This document shows, one piece after another, positions 42,973 through 51,958 of a stretch of DNA of 64,000 bases. Position 1 is the stretch's first letter. Each line of letters starts with the position of its first letter. The stretch is from Mycobacterium sp. DL (GTDB lineage: Bacteria > Actinomycetota > Actinomycetes > Mycobacteriales > Mycobacteriaceae). A model generated the notes under the pieces. It was not told the DNA's origin. It searched no databases and was given only the letters and a program-made list of their open reading frames with translations. The position numbers and the translations under genes are program-made. Location: the NCBI RefSeq assembly GCF_039729195.1, contig NZ_CP155796.1, positions 1,674,001-1,738,000 of the forward strand, written 5' to 3'.

Positions 42973-43200
42973 CTATGACCGTCCCGCAGCATCGCGATGC
43001 TCCGGCGTATCGGTCGAGTCATGGTTAGTGTCGTTACCGCCCCCGCCTCCCATTCCGCGCATCATAAACATCATCATCAGTGGGCACGCCAGCGCAAAGA
43101 GCAACAGCGCCAGCGTCGACAGCGGAACACCGATGGCGAGCGCAGCTACGGCAACGGCGGCCAAGGCTAAGGCGTACCAGGGTAGGTACTGAGTTTTCAT
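42973..43200 (-). CDS. DUF2933-like small membrane protein
   Basis: 75 residues from ATG 43200 behind AAGGA. Two hydrophobic segments end in the Met-rich motif CPLMMMFMMRGMGGGG, as in DUF2933 proteins that accompany copper resistance genes. A Met-rich membrane patch could bind Cu(I). A 23-bp palindromic box lies upstream at 43262. Confidence 0.72.
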   Translation of the reverse strand: MKTQYLPWYALALAAVAVAALAIGVPLSTLALLLFALACPLMMMFMMRGMGGGGGNDTNHDSTDTPEHRDAAGRS

Positions 43201-43261
43201 CGCGAGTCCTTCCGTTCGGGCTGCCCTCAAGCTTGCGCTTCCGCGCTGGCGATGTCCATGG

Positions 43262-43284
43262 AACTACGTACTTGCTACGTAGAA
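43262..43284 (-). promoter_or_regulatory. TACGTAG box 1 (BlaI-type operator)
   Basis: AACTACGTACT, T, GCTACGTAGAA. Two CTACGTA cores 11 bp apart, upstream of the DUF2933-like gene. Confidence 0.68.
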
Positions 43285-43330
43285 CAAAAGGCCCCGTTTG
43301 ATTCGACCAAAGGCTCTATGGCGGGCCCAA

Positions 43331-43346
43331 ACCCGCTCGGGCGGGT
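43331..43346 (-). terminator. Possible terminator hairpin after the L,D-transpeptidase
   Basis: On the minus strand ACCCGC-CCGA-GCGGGT followed by TTTGG, 47 bp after the stop. No long T run, so moderate support only. Confidence 0.4.
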
Positions 43347-43392
43347 GGGAGCGGCTCGCTAGATGTTGCAACCACCTACGGGGGTGCCTTCG

Positions 43393-44361
43393 TCAGATCT
43401 GCCAGTCTTGGGCCCCGTCGTTCTGGTTGTAGGTGCCGACCGAGTTCTTGACGACCACGGGATCTCCACTGCCGAAGTTGTCATAGAACCATTGCGCGTT
43501 GGCCGGACTCAGATTTGGACACCCATGGCTGACGTTGCGCTTGCCTTGATCACTGACCGACCAGGGTGCGCTGTGAACGAATATGCCGCTGTTGTCGATA
43601 CGAACTGCGTCCTGCACCTTCAGCTTGTAGCCTTCCGCCGAATCGATGGGGACACCGTACGTTGAGGAGTCCATGACGATATCTGCGAACTTCTCCAACA
43701 CGTAATAGGTACCGTTGGGGGTTTCGTAACCCTCCTTGCCGAGAGAGACGGGAAAGGTCTTCTCCAGCTTGCCGTTACGCATGATCTCCATCTGGTGGGT
43801 GCTGTCATCGATGGTTGCGACGAGCGCATCGCCGGTCCGGAAGCTCGACTTGGTCCCGCCGGCATCAATGTTCACCGTTGCGTTGGCAGGCCAGAAGTCG
43901 ATGGGTCGCCACCGAAGCTGGGTGTCACCCATCCAGTAGAACTTGCCGGGTACCGGCGGGTTGGAGGAGATGTGAACCGCTTGCTCCGCCATGGCGCGGT
44001 CGGCGATCGGCCGTCGGAAGTTGATGATGATCGGCTTGGCCACCCCAACCATCGAGCCATTGATGGGATTGAACGTCGGGGGCGCGAACACCGGTTGACC
44101 CACGTAGGGTGCAGCGTTCTGCCCAGGCGGTGTGGGCCCGGAGGACGGCGCGGGCTGTGCAGGATCGCCTAGCGGAACCTGGATCGGGCCGGGGGGGAGG
44201 GCGAACGGTTCTGGCGGCGGCTCTGGCATCGACATCGGATCGATCGGCGCTGGCGGTCCGGGGATCGGCTCCGCCGTGGCGGGGCCCATGCTCAGCAGTG
44301 CGCCGGCAAGGCCAGTCGCGGCCAGCATCGCTCCCAGTTTGCGCAGTTGCCGCCGATCCAT
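43393..44361 (-). CDS. L,D-transpeptidase (YkuD domain)
   Basis: 322 residues. Signal peptide ([20 protein letters not shown]), a Pro-rich linker (~30-85), an Ig-like domain, and a C-terminal YkuD domain with the active site [26 protein letters not shown]: the catalytic Cys follows SHG. It makes 3-3 cross-links in peptidoglycan, which do not need penicillin-sensitive enzymes. The promoter region shared with the divergent NlpC/P60 gene carries two TACGTAG boxes. Confidence 0.92.
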   Translation of the reverse strand: MDRRQLRKLGAMLAATGLAGALLSMGPATAEPIPGPPAPIDPMSMPEPPPEPFALPPGPIQVPLGDPAQPAPSSGPTPPGQNAAPYVGQPVFAPPTFNPINGSMVGVAKPIIINFRRPIADRAMAEQAVHISSNPPVPGKFYWMGDTQLRWRPIDFWPANATVNIDAGGTKSSFRTGDALVATIDDSTHQMEIMRNGKLEKTFPVSLGKEGYETPNGTYYVLEKFADIVMDSSTYGVPIDSAEGYKLKVQDAVRIDNSGIFVHSAPWSVSDQGKRNVSHGCPNLSPANAQWFYDNFGSGDPVVVKNSVGTYNQNDGAQDWQI

Positions 44362-44429
44362 AACCGTCTCCTGACCTAAATCCTTCCGCCGCGCAACCTG
44401 AGAATCACGACGAGTACGTTCAATCTACT

Positions 44430-44452
44430 ATCTACGTACGTAGGCCGTAGAT
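44430..44452. promoter_or_regulatory. TACGTAG box 2, divergent ldt / nlpC promoter
   Basis: ATCTACGTACG, T, AGGCCGTAGAT, with the central CTACGTACGTAG also palindromic. Confidence 0.7.
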
Positions 44453-44529
44453 CGATCGATTCGGCGTACCTGCGGCGCGACAATCGCTCCGTGTGGACAA
44501 CGGCCGCGTGCGTCCGTAACCTAACCGTT

Positions 44530-44552
44530 ATCTACGTACCGAGACCGTACTT
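44530..44552 (+). promoter_or_regulatory. TACGTAG box 3, imperfect, nlpC promoter
   Basis: ATCTACGTACC, G, AGACCGTACTT. Left arm strong, right arm weak; 34 bp before the NlpC/P60 start. Confidence 0.5.
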
Positions 44553-44585
44553 GGTTCCTGCGCAACGATAAGGAGATCCGACGTC

Positions 44586-45689
44586 GTGGTCCCTGAGCCG
44601 ATCCGGCGGATCTTCCGTTCACTGGTACGGTCGCTTGTCGGCGCCGTCGCTGTTGCGACCTTGCTGTGTGTCGCGGTCGTCAGCGACGTCAACGCCGACC
44701 CGGCATCGGACGCGCTGGCCCGCATGAGCGAACTGTCCCGCCAGGCGGAGCAGACGACCGAGGCGATGCACACCGCACAGATCGACTTGGACGCCAAACT
44801 CGCCTTGCTGGCGGATGCGGAAAAAAAGAACGCCATCGACAGGTCGGCCGTTGAGGTGGCCAATGCCGAACTGGTGAAGTACCAGGCAGCGGTAGACAAG
44901 GTGGCGGTGGCCGCATACATGGGGGGCACCACTGACGAGCTCACGGCGGCTCTCATTGCGTCCTCACCCCAGGACTTGATCGACCAATTGTCGATCCAGA
45001 AAACGATGTCAACGCAAATGGCCGCAGACATGGCGGCCTTCAAGTCGGCTAGCCAACGGGCTGCCCAAGCCGCGGAGAGATCCGCAGATTCCGCCGCCCA
45101 GGCTCGCCTAGCCGCTGATCAGGCAACGAAGGTCCGCGCTGAGTTGCAAGCCAAGCGAAGCGATTTGCGCGTCCAGATAACGGCAGTCCAGGCCCAGTTC
45201 GCGGTGTTAACACCGGATCAGCGCGCGATACTCGCTGACCCCGGGCCGCCACCACCCGTTCCTGGCGCGCCGAATCCCGACGACCCCGCGATCGTCGCGA
45301 TGCCCGATCTGCCGGCGGCGGGTGAGGCGCCGTATCCATCCAGCGGCGAGGGCGCCACGGTGGTGCAGGCAGCGTTGACGCGGGTGGGGGCGCCGTACTC
45401 GTGGGGCGCGACGGGCCCGAATGCCTTCGACTGCTCGGGACTCATCAAATGGGCGTTTCTGCAGAATGGCAAGTCCTTGCCGCGTTCAAGCCAGGCGTTG
45501 GCAGAAGGGGGCCAACCGGTCGCCGTCACTGACCTGCAGCCCGGCGACATCGTGACGTTTTATGCCGATGTCTCTCATGCGGGTATCTACATTGGTGATG
45601 GGATGATGGTTCACGCGTCGACGTTTGGAACGCCAGTGAAGGTCGCGCCGATCTCCTCCGCACCGATTCATAACGTGCGGCGGTACTAG
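44586..45689 (+). CDS. NlpC/P60 peptidoglycan endopeptidase with coiled-coil (RipA-like)
   Basis: 367 residues from GTG 44586, behind AAGGAG. Signal segment (LVGAVAVATLLCVAVVSDVN), a long coiled-coil (~45-205), a Pro-rich hinge, and a C-terminal NlpC/P60 domain with the catalytic Cys in NAFDCSGLIKWAF and His in SHAGIYIGDGMMVHA. It cleaves the peptide stems of peptidoglycan; the coiled-coil probably gates activity, as in RipA. Divergent from the L,D-transpeptidase. Confidence 0.92.
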   Translation: MVPEPIRRIFRSLVRSLVGAVAVATLLCVAVVSDVNADPASDALARMSELSRQAEQTTEAMHTAQIDLDAKLALLADAEKKNAIDRSAVEVANAELVKYQAAVDKVAVAAYMGGTTDELTAALIASSPQDLIDQLSIQKTMSTQMAADMAAFKSASQRAAQAAERSADSAAQARLAADQATKVRAELQAKRSDLRVQITAVQAQFAVLTPDQRAILADPGPPPPVPGAPNPDDPAIVAMPDLPAAGEAPYPSSGEGATVVQAALTRVGAPYSWGATGPNAFDCSGLIKWAFLQNGKSLPRSSQALAEGGQPVAVTDLQPGDIVTFYADVSHAGIYIGDGMMVHASTFGTPVKVAPISSAPIHNVRRY

Positions 45690-46059
45690 GTGGCGCTGCG
45701 TGAACTGCGGAAAACCTGGCGGTGAGGGCCGTCCACCCGCGGATCTCGTCGATAGTGTGAGCGAGGGGCAGGGTCGAGTCGGGGATCTAGTCAGCGAAGC
45801 TTGCGGGTAGTCGCGAAGATCGGCAGTAATGGGCCGTCGGGGATAGCTGTCGATGTCGCAGATGCCCAGGCCGCGTACCGGTCTGTGGGCTCATCACCAT
45901 GCCGTGCCCATACCGACCGGCACACTGGTGGGCGGACTACTGCGCTGGTAGGCGATGGTGGCGCGCCGTCAGTGGTCCCATGGTTATCATCCGGCATTGC
46001 GGATGTTTCAGCGGGACAAGGCGTTTTCACGGTGCCGTCTGTTCCTCGGTACCGGCCGC
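45690..46059. other. 370-bp gap without a convincing gene
   Basis: Between convergent genes. Short open frames exist on both strands, but their codon use is not GC3-biased and no family is seen. Nothing else recognised. Confidence 0.45.
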
Positions 46060-46905
46060 CTATTCGACAGCGGTCAGCACATCGACGGTGGCGCCGTCGT
46101 CGGTGGATATATAGATCGCGGTATCGGTGGCGATGTAGAGCTGACCGTCGCCAGCGGCGAGAAGGGCCTGAGGTCTGTCATCCAGGGTGTGTCGCGGCTG
46201 CCAAGTTCGACCATTGTCCATGCTCGTGTAGAGGCGTCCTTCGAGGTCGGCTCCGAGCAGGGGACCGCGCTCGGGCCAGCTGACGAGTACCAGTGCCGGT
46301 GCGCCGCTGGCTGCGCTGAACGTCATCGCCCCGTCGGTGCTTCGGAGGAGTCCTTGGCGTGTGGTCGCGAGGATCTCATCGGCATCCACTGGTGATACTG
46401 CGAGGTCAGAGGCAGGGATTTCGGCTCGCCGCTGCCAGGACTTCTCATCGAGGCTGACCATCACAGTGCCCGACTGGCTGTCGTGACCGTAGACCCGTCC
46501 GTGGCGGTACTCGAGCGCATGGAAATCGGCGCTGCCGTGCAGTGACAGGGATTCCCAGGATTGGCCGGCGTCGCTGCTCTTGATAAGGCCCAGATGTGGG
46601 GGTTGTTGACGGTCGGCCGGATCGGGGTGGCCGCTGGCCAAGAATTCGTCGGGGCCGGTGACGGTGAAGCCCATGAAGTCCTGGACGAGATCGCCGACTC
46701 GCTGTGGCGCCTGATCGGGATCTACCGTGTAGAGGCCGTAATGAGTTGCCACATAGAGAGTTTCATCGGACGGATTGATGCCCAGACCGTGGATGTGCAC
46801 CATGCCCGGCACAATCGCGGGCGGAGCGCTGTCGGGGGCGTTCGACGAACACGCCGCGGCCAGGGCTCCGATCAGAATTGCGGCGATGAATCTACGGAGC
46901 TGCAC
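46060..46905 (-). CDS. F510_1955-type sialidase-like beta-propeller lipoprotein
   Basis: 281 residues from GTG 46905, chosen for the GGAAGG ribosome site and because a lipoprotein signal starts there (FIAAILIGALAAACSS). Repeats such as GLYTVDPD, GLIKSSDAGQSWESL, GLLRSTDGAMTF and RLYTSMDNGRTW are Asp-box/BNR propeller blades. This group is commonly found with copper genes; an enzymatic activity is not known. A 23-bp box lies 25 bp upstream. Confidence 0.78.
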   Translation of the reverse strand: MQLRRFIAAILIGALAAACSSNAPDSAPPAIVPGMVHIHGLGINPSDETLYVATHYGLYTVDPDQAPQRVGDLVQDFMGFTVTGPDEFLASGHPDPADRQQPPHLGLIKSSDAGQSWESLSLHGSADFHALEYRHGRVYGHDSQSGTVMVSLDEKSWQRRAEIPASDLAVSPVDADEILATTRQGLLRSTDGAMTFSAASGAPALVLVSWPERGPLLGADLEGRLYTSMDNGRTWQPRHTLDDRPQALLAAGDGQLYIATDTAIYISTDDGATVDVLTAVE

Positions 46906-46929
46906 ACTGGCGCCTTCCGGTCTCGGACA

Positions 46930-46952
46930 ATCTACGTAGTGCAATAGTAGAT
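46930..46952 (-). promoter_or_regulatory. TACGTAG box 4
   Basis: ATCTACGTAGT, G, CAATAGTAGAT, upstream of the propeller lipoprotein. Confidence 0.65.
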
Positions 46953-47024
46953 GGGCGGCACAGGGCAACGGCGCGACGCTGGTGTCGCCAGCGTGGCGCG
47001 GCGCGTACCGACGGGTCCGTGAGG

Positions 47025-47046
47025 CGTCTTCATCAAATCTTCATCG
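47025..47046 (+). promoter_or_regulatory. Tandem 11-bp response-regulator-type box, site C
   Basis: CGTCTTCATCA then AATCTTCATCG, 108 bp before the DUF305 lipoprotein gene. Confidence 0.68.
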
Positions 47047-47153
47047 GAACACGAACCGCCCCATACGCGGATTCGTGAGGCTGGACCGAGGCGGCGAGAA
47101 CGCTCGCCGCGTGGACGCGTGGTGTCACGAGGATGTATGAGAAAGGATGTGCG

Positions 47154-47837
47154 ATGCAGCACAAGCGATACGGAATTGGTCTTGCGGCGTTAGCGGCGTC
47201 GGCCCTGTTCATCAGTGCCTGTTCGAATGCGTCGGACTCTCAGTCATCGACCAGCAGCACCTCGGCGGCAGCATCGGCGTCGCCGAGTGCTGCCAGCAGC
47301 GACGCTACCCACAACGACGCAGATGTGAAGTTCGCTCAAGGCATGATTCCTCATCACCAGCAGGCGATCGAGATGAGCGACATGCTTCTCGGCAAGCAAG
47401 GCATCGATCCCGAGGTCATCTCACTAGCGAACGAAATCAAGAACGCACAAGGCCCTGAGATAGAGAAGATGCAGGGCTGGCTCCAGGAGTGGGGAGCGTC
47501 GTCCTCGCCTGCACCTGCGCCGACCAGCACCGCAATGCCTGGTCACAACATGCCCGGCCACCAGATGCCCAGCGGTGACATGGGCGACATGCCTGGCATG
47601 GGCGGCGGCCACGGCATGATGTCGGAAGCCGACATGGCTGCGCTGCAGAACGCGCAGGGCGCGGAGGCGAGCCGACTTTTCTTGACGCAGATGATTGCCC
47701 ATCACAAGGGTGCAATCATGATGGCGCAGGAGGAGATTGAGATTGGCCAGTTCCCGGCGGCGGTGGAGATGGCGCGAGCCATTGTGTCCTCTCAGCAAGC
47801 GGAGATCGACACGATGCAGGGAATGCTGGACAAGTAA
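47154..47837 (+). CDS. DUF305 copper-associated lipoprotein
   Basis: 227 residues from ATG 47154 with AAAGGA upstream. Lipobox LFISACSN. Two DUF305 motifs: KFAQGMIPHHQQAIEMSDML and LTQMIAHHKGAIMMAQEEIE, separated by a Met/His-rich segment (MPGHNMPGHQMPSGDM, GMGGGHGMM). These His and Met residues suggest extracytoplasmic copper binding. The gene directly follows a tandem 11-bp box and converges on the two-component genes. Confidence 0.9.
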   Translation: MQHKRYGIGLAALAASALFISACSNASDSQSSTSSTSAAASASPSAASSDATHNDADVKFAQGMIPHHQQAIEMSDMLLGKQGIDPEVISLANEIKNAQGPEIEKMQGWLQEWGASSSPAPAPTSTAMPGHNMPGHQMPSGDMGDMPGMGGGHGMMSEADMAALQNAQGAEASRLFLTQMIAHHKGAIMMAQEEIEIGQFPAAVEMARAIVSSQQAEIDTMQGMLDK

Positions 47838-47856
47838 CAGGTCGGAGGCGCGATGG

Positions 47857-49041
47857 TTAGGTCCGCGTTGAGGCAGCCGTAAGAGGGAACTCGTCGGCGC
47901 GTATCGGAGCGGTGGGTAAGTCGATGGTGAATGTTGCGCCGGCACCGGGTCCTGAACTCGCTACGGAAATGGTTCCGCTGTGGGCCTCGACCAGTGCTTT
48001 GGCGATGGCGAGCCCTAAACCGGCGCCGCCGTGCTCGCGATCGCGGGCGCTGTCGGCCCGATAGAATCGCTCGAACACCCGGGTGAGGTGCTCCGGGGCG
48101 ATCCCTTCACCGGTGTCGGCGACGGTGATCCTCAACCGGTCGCCGTCGCGGATACAGCTGACTTCCACCGAGCCGCCGGAAGGTGTGTGCCGCAGCGCAT
48201 TTTGTAGCAGATTGCCCAGGACTTGGGAGAGTCGTTGCTCGTCGGCCCATAGCGGCGGCAGCGCCTTCTGGAGGCGTAACCGTAGTGCAACACCTTTGAT
48301 GTCGTAGCGTTCCTGCGTGGCGACGACGCATTGGCGCGTCAAGCGGTCGACGTCAATGGTGGTGTAGGACATGGACACTGAGCTTTCCTCGGCTTTGGCG
48401 AGGGCGGCGACATCATCGGAGAACCGCACCAGCCGCCGGGTTTGGTCGCGCAGCATCGCCGCCGTCTGCGGCGTCAAAGTGCGCACCCCGTCCTCGAGTG
48501 CCTCGATATAGGCCTCCAGCACCGCGACCGGTGTGCGGATCTCATGCGCCAAGTCTCCGAATAGTCGCTGCCGTGTCGAGTCGACGGCTTGGAGCCGGGA
48601 AGCCATCTGATTGAAGGCGGTGGAGAGCGCATCGAAGTCGTCGCCGAGGCCCGGCGGTGACACCCGTATCTCGTAGTTCCCTTGGGCGACATCGGTGGCA
48701 GCGGAGGCAACCTCGGTGATGGACCGTTGGAGCCGCCGACTGACGTAGAAGCTGACGGCAAGCGCGGCAAGCGCCGACACTGCCAGGGCGCCTCCGATGG
48801 ACATCACTGTCGCGTAGCCGTAGGCCTCTTCGGCATGCACTTCCTCTGGTGAGTCCATCGGCACCCCTGCGAGGTGCAGATGCTCACGGAACAGGGGAGG
48901 GCCGACGACGGCGGCCACCACCGCGGTGGTCGCGGCCCCAGCGATCAACACAATGGCTTGGGCTGCCAGCAGCCGCATGCCGATACCGGGGCGACCCCGC
49001 CGTCGACGTCGACGAGCTGTGGCAGCCGGCACGGGAGTCAC
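47857..49041 (-). CDS. Sensor histidine kinase
   Basis: 394 residues. Two membrane spans (about 22-45 and 80-100) enclose a short extracytoplasmic loop containing His residues (REHLHLAGVPMDSPEEVHAE). HAMP, then the H-box DLAHEIRTPVAVLEAYIEAL, N-box GNLLQNALRHT, and the G-boxes in VADTGEGIAPEH and GAGLGLAIAKAL. Start overlaps the regulator stop by ATGA. A metal or envelope signal is likely from context. Confidence 0.92.
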   Translation of the reverse strand: MTPVPAATARRRRRRGRPGIGMRLLAAQAIVLIAGAATTAVVAAVVGPPLFREHLHLAGVPMDSPEEVHAEEAYGYATVMSIGGALAVSALAALAVSFYVSRRLQRSITEVASAATDVAQGNYEIRVSPPGLGDDFDALSTAFNQMASRLQAVDSTRQRLFGDLAHEIRTPVAVLEAYIEALEDGVRTLTPQTAAMLRDQTRRLVRFSDDVAALAKAEESSVSMSYTTIDVDRLTRQCVVATQERYDIKGVALRLRLQKALPPLWADEQRLSQVLGNLLQNALRHTPSGGSVEVSCIRDGDRLRITVADTGEGIAPEHLTRVFERFYRADSARDREHGGAGLGLAIAKALVEAHSGTISVASSGPGAGATFTIDLPTAPIRADEFPLTAASTRT

Positions 49042-49793
49042 TGTCCTGATCCCATTCGGTATCCGACACCTCGCACCGTGGCGATGTAGCGCGGAGAGGC
49101 TGCGTCGTCGCCCAGTTTGCGCCGCAGATGGCCGATGTGGACGTCGACGAGATGCTCGTTGCCGACCCAGGGTCCGTCGCGCACGATTTCAAGTAGTTGA
49201 CGGCGGCTCAGCACATTGCCTGGCCGGCCAGAGAGAGCTTCGAGAATGTCGAACTCCGTGCGGGTCAACAGAATCTTTTCGCCGTCGATGCGTACCTCAC
49301 GGGCGGCGACGTCAATGCTCAACGCGCCGAAGCGACGCGGTGGGGCCGCGGCGATTTCGGCGGGTGCGGTAGCTGATTGCAAGACGCGGGGCCGACGCAA
49401 CATGGCCCGAATGCGGGCCACCAGCTCGCGCGGACTGAAAGGTTTGGTGATGTAGTCGTCGGCGCCGACAGTGAGACCCAGGACTGTGTCGATCTCGGTA
49501 TCGCGAGCGGTGAGCATGACGACGTAGGCGTCGGAGAACGTGCGCAACTGCCTGCAGACTTCCAATCCATCGATGCCGGGCAGACCGATGTCCAGGATGA
49601 CGACATCGGGATCGAGGTCGCGCGCGACGGCAATCGCGTCGACACCGTTACCGGCCACGACCACCTCGAACTGCTCGCGTTCCAGGTAGCTGGCCACCAC
49701 TTCAGCCAGGGGCAGCTCGTCGTCGACGACCAGCGCGCGGTATCCCTTCGCCTGCTCAGGCGGTGTACCCGGGTGGTTATCCATATCCCACAT
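49038..49793 (-). CDS. OmpR-family response regulator
   Basis: 251 residues (an ATG three codons in, at 49784, is an alternative start). Receiver with acidic pocket DDE, phospho-acceptor Asp in DPDVVILDIGLPGIDG, Thr in MLTARDTE and Lys in ITKPFSPRE, all intact. C-terminal winged helix (LLTRTEFDILEALSGRPGNV, then VDVHIGHLRRKLGDDA). OmpR proteins bind tandem repeats of about one helical turn, which fits the 11-bp boxes seen five times in this region, including one 48 bp upstream of its own start. Confidence 0.93.
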   Translation of the reverse strand: MWDMDNHPGTPPEQAKGYRALVVDDELPLAEVVASYLEREQFEVVVAGNGVDAIAVARDLDPDVVILDIGLPGIDGLEVCRQLRTFSDAYVVMLTARDTEIDTVLGLTVGADDYITKPFSPRELVARIRAMLRRPRVLQSATAPAEIAAAPPRRFGALSIDVAAREVRIDGEKILLTRTEFDILEALSGRPGNVLSRRQLLEIVRDGPWVGNEHLVDVHIGHLRRKLGDDAASPRYIATVRGVGYRMGSGQ

Positions 49794-49840
49794 GGTGCCC
49801 GTTGATGCGGCCGCGGCGGCGCGCGACTGCCGGAGCGGCG

Positions 49841-49862
49841 CGATCTTCAGCAGATCTTTACG
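49841..49862 (+). promoter_or_regulatory. Tandem 11-bp response-regulator-type box, site D
   Basis: CGATCTTCAGC then AGATCTTTACG, in the divergent region between the regulator gene and the small membrane protein at 49922. Confidence 0.6.
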
Positions 49863-49921
49863 AGACTCATACCGATTGCGTCCTGCGGCCGGGAGACGCT
49901 CAGTACGAAGGAGGGCCTGAC

Positions 49922-50122
49922 ATGCGCTTGCTGATGGACGTCTGCCCGAACAGTCTCGGGTGGCAAACGTGGCTGATCTTGTGCGCCGTCATCGTCGTGC
50001 TGTGGGCCGCCGCCATCGCGGGCGCGACGGCCCTGTTTCACGCTTCTGGGCGGCCGTGCCGCAGCGGGCGGCGGGAGGCACTGCAGGAGCCTATGCGCAG
50101 CGGCCACACCGGAGCGGACTGA
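49922..50122 (+). CDS. Small single-span membrane protein beside the two-component genes
   Basis: 66 residues from ATG 49922 behind AAGGAGG. One span (TWLILCAVIVVLWAAAIAGA), short basic tail with Cys. Layout and promoter type match the small protein at 36075, including the tandem 11-bp box about 60 bp upstream. It may modulate the kinase or bind metal; unproven. Confidence 0.62.
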   Translation: MRLLMDVCPNSLGWQTWLILCAVIVVLWAAAIAGATALFHASGRPCRSGRREALQEPMRSGHTGAD

Positions 50123-50163
50123 CTGGTCTGCGATGCGGCCGAGGTAGCGCTCGCCGCGAGGTG

Positions 50164-51573
50164 TCAGTATTCGATCAAGCGCGTGACGTAGGGCGTCATG
50201 CCGGAGCTGCGTACGGGGGAGATTTTGACCACTGACCCGGTGTAGGGGGCTTCGAGCATCATGCCGTCGCCGAGGTACATGGCTTCGTGCTGGCTGGCGT
50301 TGGGGCCGTAGAAGATGAGATCACCGCGCTGCATCTGCGATGACGGAACTTTGCGGCCGGCGTTGTACTGAGAGCCGGAATAGTGGTCGAGTTTGATGCC
50401 CACGCCGGCGAAGGCGTAGAGCATGAGGCCGGAACAGTCGAAGCCGACGGTGTTGGCTCCCTGATCGATTCCCCGAGCGGGCCCGTTGGCGTTGCCACCG
50501 CCCCACGAGTAAGGAACACCGAGTTGCGACATGGCTCGTCGGATCACGAATTCAGAGGCCTGGCGACCGTACAGGCGGGGGATGCGTCCGTTGGTGATGC
50601 CGGGATCTGCGGCGGCGGTCGCCGGGGAGAGGATGCCCAGTTTGACGAGGAAGTTTCGGCCCATGTCGGCGGTGAGTTGCAGCGAGGTCGCCATGATTTT
50701 GAGGACGGCGTTGATGATGGCTATCGGGTCGCCGGCCACATTGGCGCTGGGCACCATCGGCAGTGTGGTGTCCCACTGGCCGGCGCCCGAGCTGTCTGCC
50801 GGTGCCGTGCTGGAGCGGTCCCATTGGCCGCTCGGCGGCACTGCGGCGCCGGGTTGCGCGGCCGTGGGCTGGTGCGTGGTAGCTGTAACCGGTCGGGCAG
50901 CAGTGAGTCGGGTTTGTGCGGAGTCGCGTTCGGTGGCCAACCGGGTCAGGTCGGACTGTTGATCGGCGAATGCGCGTTGCGCGCCAACGAGTTCGGTGAC
51001 TGCGGAGTCCTGGCGACGTTGCGCCTCGGCCGCTGCTGCGTCGGCGTCCAGGCGGGCCTGCTTGGCGGCCGAGAGTCGGTTGGCGCGTTCAGTCTGGCTT
51101 CGGCGGAGATCGTCTTTGACCCTGCCGAAGGCAAGGAGATAGGTCTGCTGCGTCGAGGCTGCCGAGAGGATGTCTTCAGGGCTGCTTGCCAGCGGCAGCG
51201 CGCGAGAGGGACCGTTCATGTAGGTCGAGGCGGCGAAATCGTCGAACCGCTGCTGCGTGGCGTCGATGGCGGTCTGGCTGTCGGCCAGCGCTTTCTCGCT
51301 GTCGCCGAGTGTGCGGTGCGCCTCGGCGACCGCCTCGCGGGCGGTGGCAAGCTCAACCAGGGCCCGATTGACGCTCTCCTGCTTGTGTTGGATGTCCGCG
51401 CCGATATCGGCGACCTGCTGGTTGGCTTCGGCAACGGCAGCGACAAGTCCTGCGACCGTTTCGCTCTCACCGTCAGGTTCGCTTCCGTGACCGGCCGTTG
51501 CGATGCCCGAGGTGTGAAGCACCAGCACCGCAAAAATCACCCCGATGGTGAGAAGTGAAGTGAGGCGCCGCAT
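50164..51573 (-). CDS. NlpC/P60 peptidoglycan endopeptidase with long coiled-coil (RipA-like)
   Basis: 469 residues from ATG 51573, chosen for the AGGAGA site and signal peptide (RLTSLLTIGVIFAVLVLHTS). Coiled-coil at ~35-225, Pro/Ala/Ser-rich hinge, helical segment (VAGDPIAIINAVLKIMATSL), and a C-terminal NlpC/P60 domain with Cys in NTVGFDCSGLMLYAF and His in SQHEAMYLGDGMMLEA. Its last ~220 residues are close to the whole protein at 57407, so both derive from one ancestor. Confidence 0.92.
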   Translation of the reverse strand: MRRLTSLLTIGVIFAVLVLHTSGIATAGHGSEPDGESETVAGLVAAVAEANQQVADIGADIQHKQESVNRALVELATAREAVAEAHRTLGDSEKALADSQTAIDATQQRFDDFAASTYMNGPSRALPLASSPEDILSAASTQQTYLLAFGRVKDDLRRSQTERANRLSAAKQARLDADAAAAEAQRRQDSAVTELVGAQRAFADQQSDLTRLATERDSAQTRLTAARPVTATTHQPTAAQPGAAVPPSGQWDRSSTAPADSSGAGQWDTTLPMVPSANVAGDPIAIINAVLKIMATSLQLTADMGRNFLVKLGILSPATAAADPGITNGRIPRLYGRQASEFVIRRAMSQLGVPYSWGGGNANGPARGIDQGANTVGFDCSGLMLYAFAGVGIKLDHYSGSQYNAGRKVPSSQMQRGDLIFYGPNASQHEAMYLGDGMMLEAPYTGSVVKISPVRSSGMTPYVTRLIEY

Positions 51574-51677
51574 CAATTCTCCTGTGGGGTGGCTGCCGGT
51601 GACCGCGAGTCGGTCGGGGGCAGTGCGCCGAGGTGTCATGTGCAACGGCCTATGAGCGCTGTAACTACGTAGTCGCT

Positions 51678-51700
51678 TAGTACGTAGTTGGAACGTACAT
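51678..51700 (-). promoter_or_regulatory. TACGTAG box 5
   Basis: TAGTACGTAGT, T, GGAACGTACAT, with a further CTACGTAG half-site at 51665. It lies 105 bp before the NlpC/P60 gene and in the region divergent to the BlaI-like repressor. Confidence 0.6.
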
Positions 51701-51958
51701 CACTGCAGCATCAGGAGAAACGCCTGTCACAGTCTCAACTCGGTAACACCTGACCGGACGGCAGCATGTGCTCGTGGGCCCGAGGGGCCGCTGCCTTGGA
51801 CCGGATTTCATGGGCGCGCGCCTTCGCGAATCAACATCGGTGGCGCAGCCGCGGTGAGGTCCCCTGCATTTGGGCTGTTGGCGGCTACATTGGGAGGCTG
51901 CAGGGTGCCGCGCTGTGCGCACCGGCCACCTCGTCAGAGCGAGCAGGAGTTGCGGCGG

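Noticed and set aside
45791..46030. 79-codon minus-strand frame between convergent genes
   Set aside because: Third positions are not GC-rich and no homologue is recognised; probably chance.
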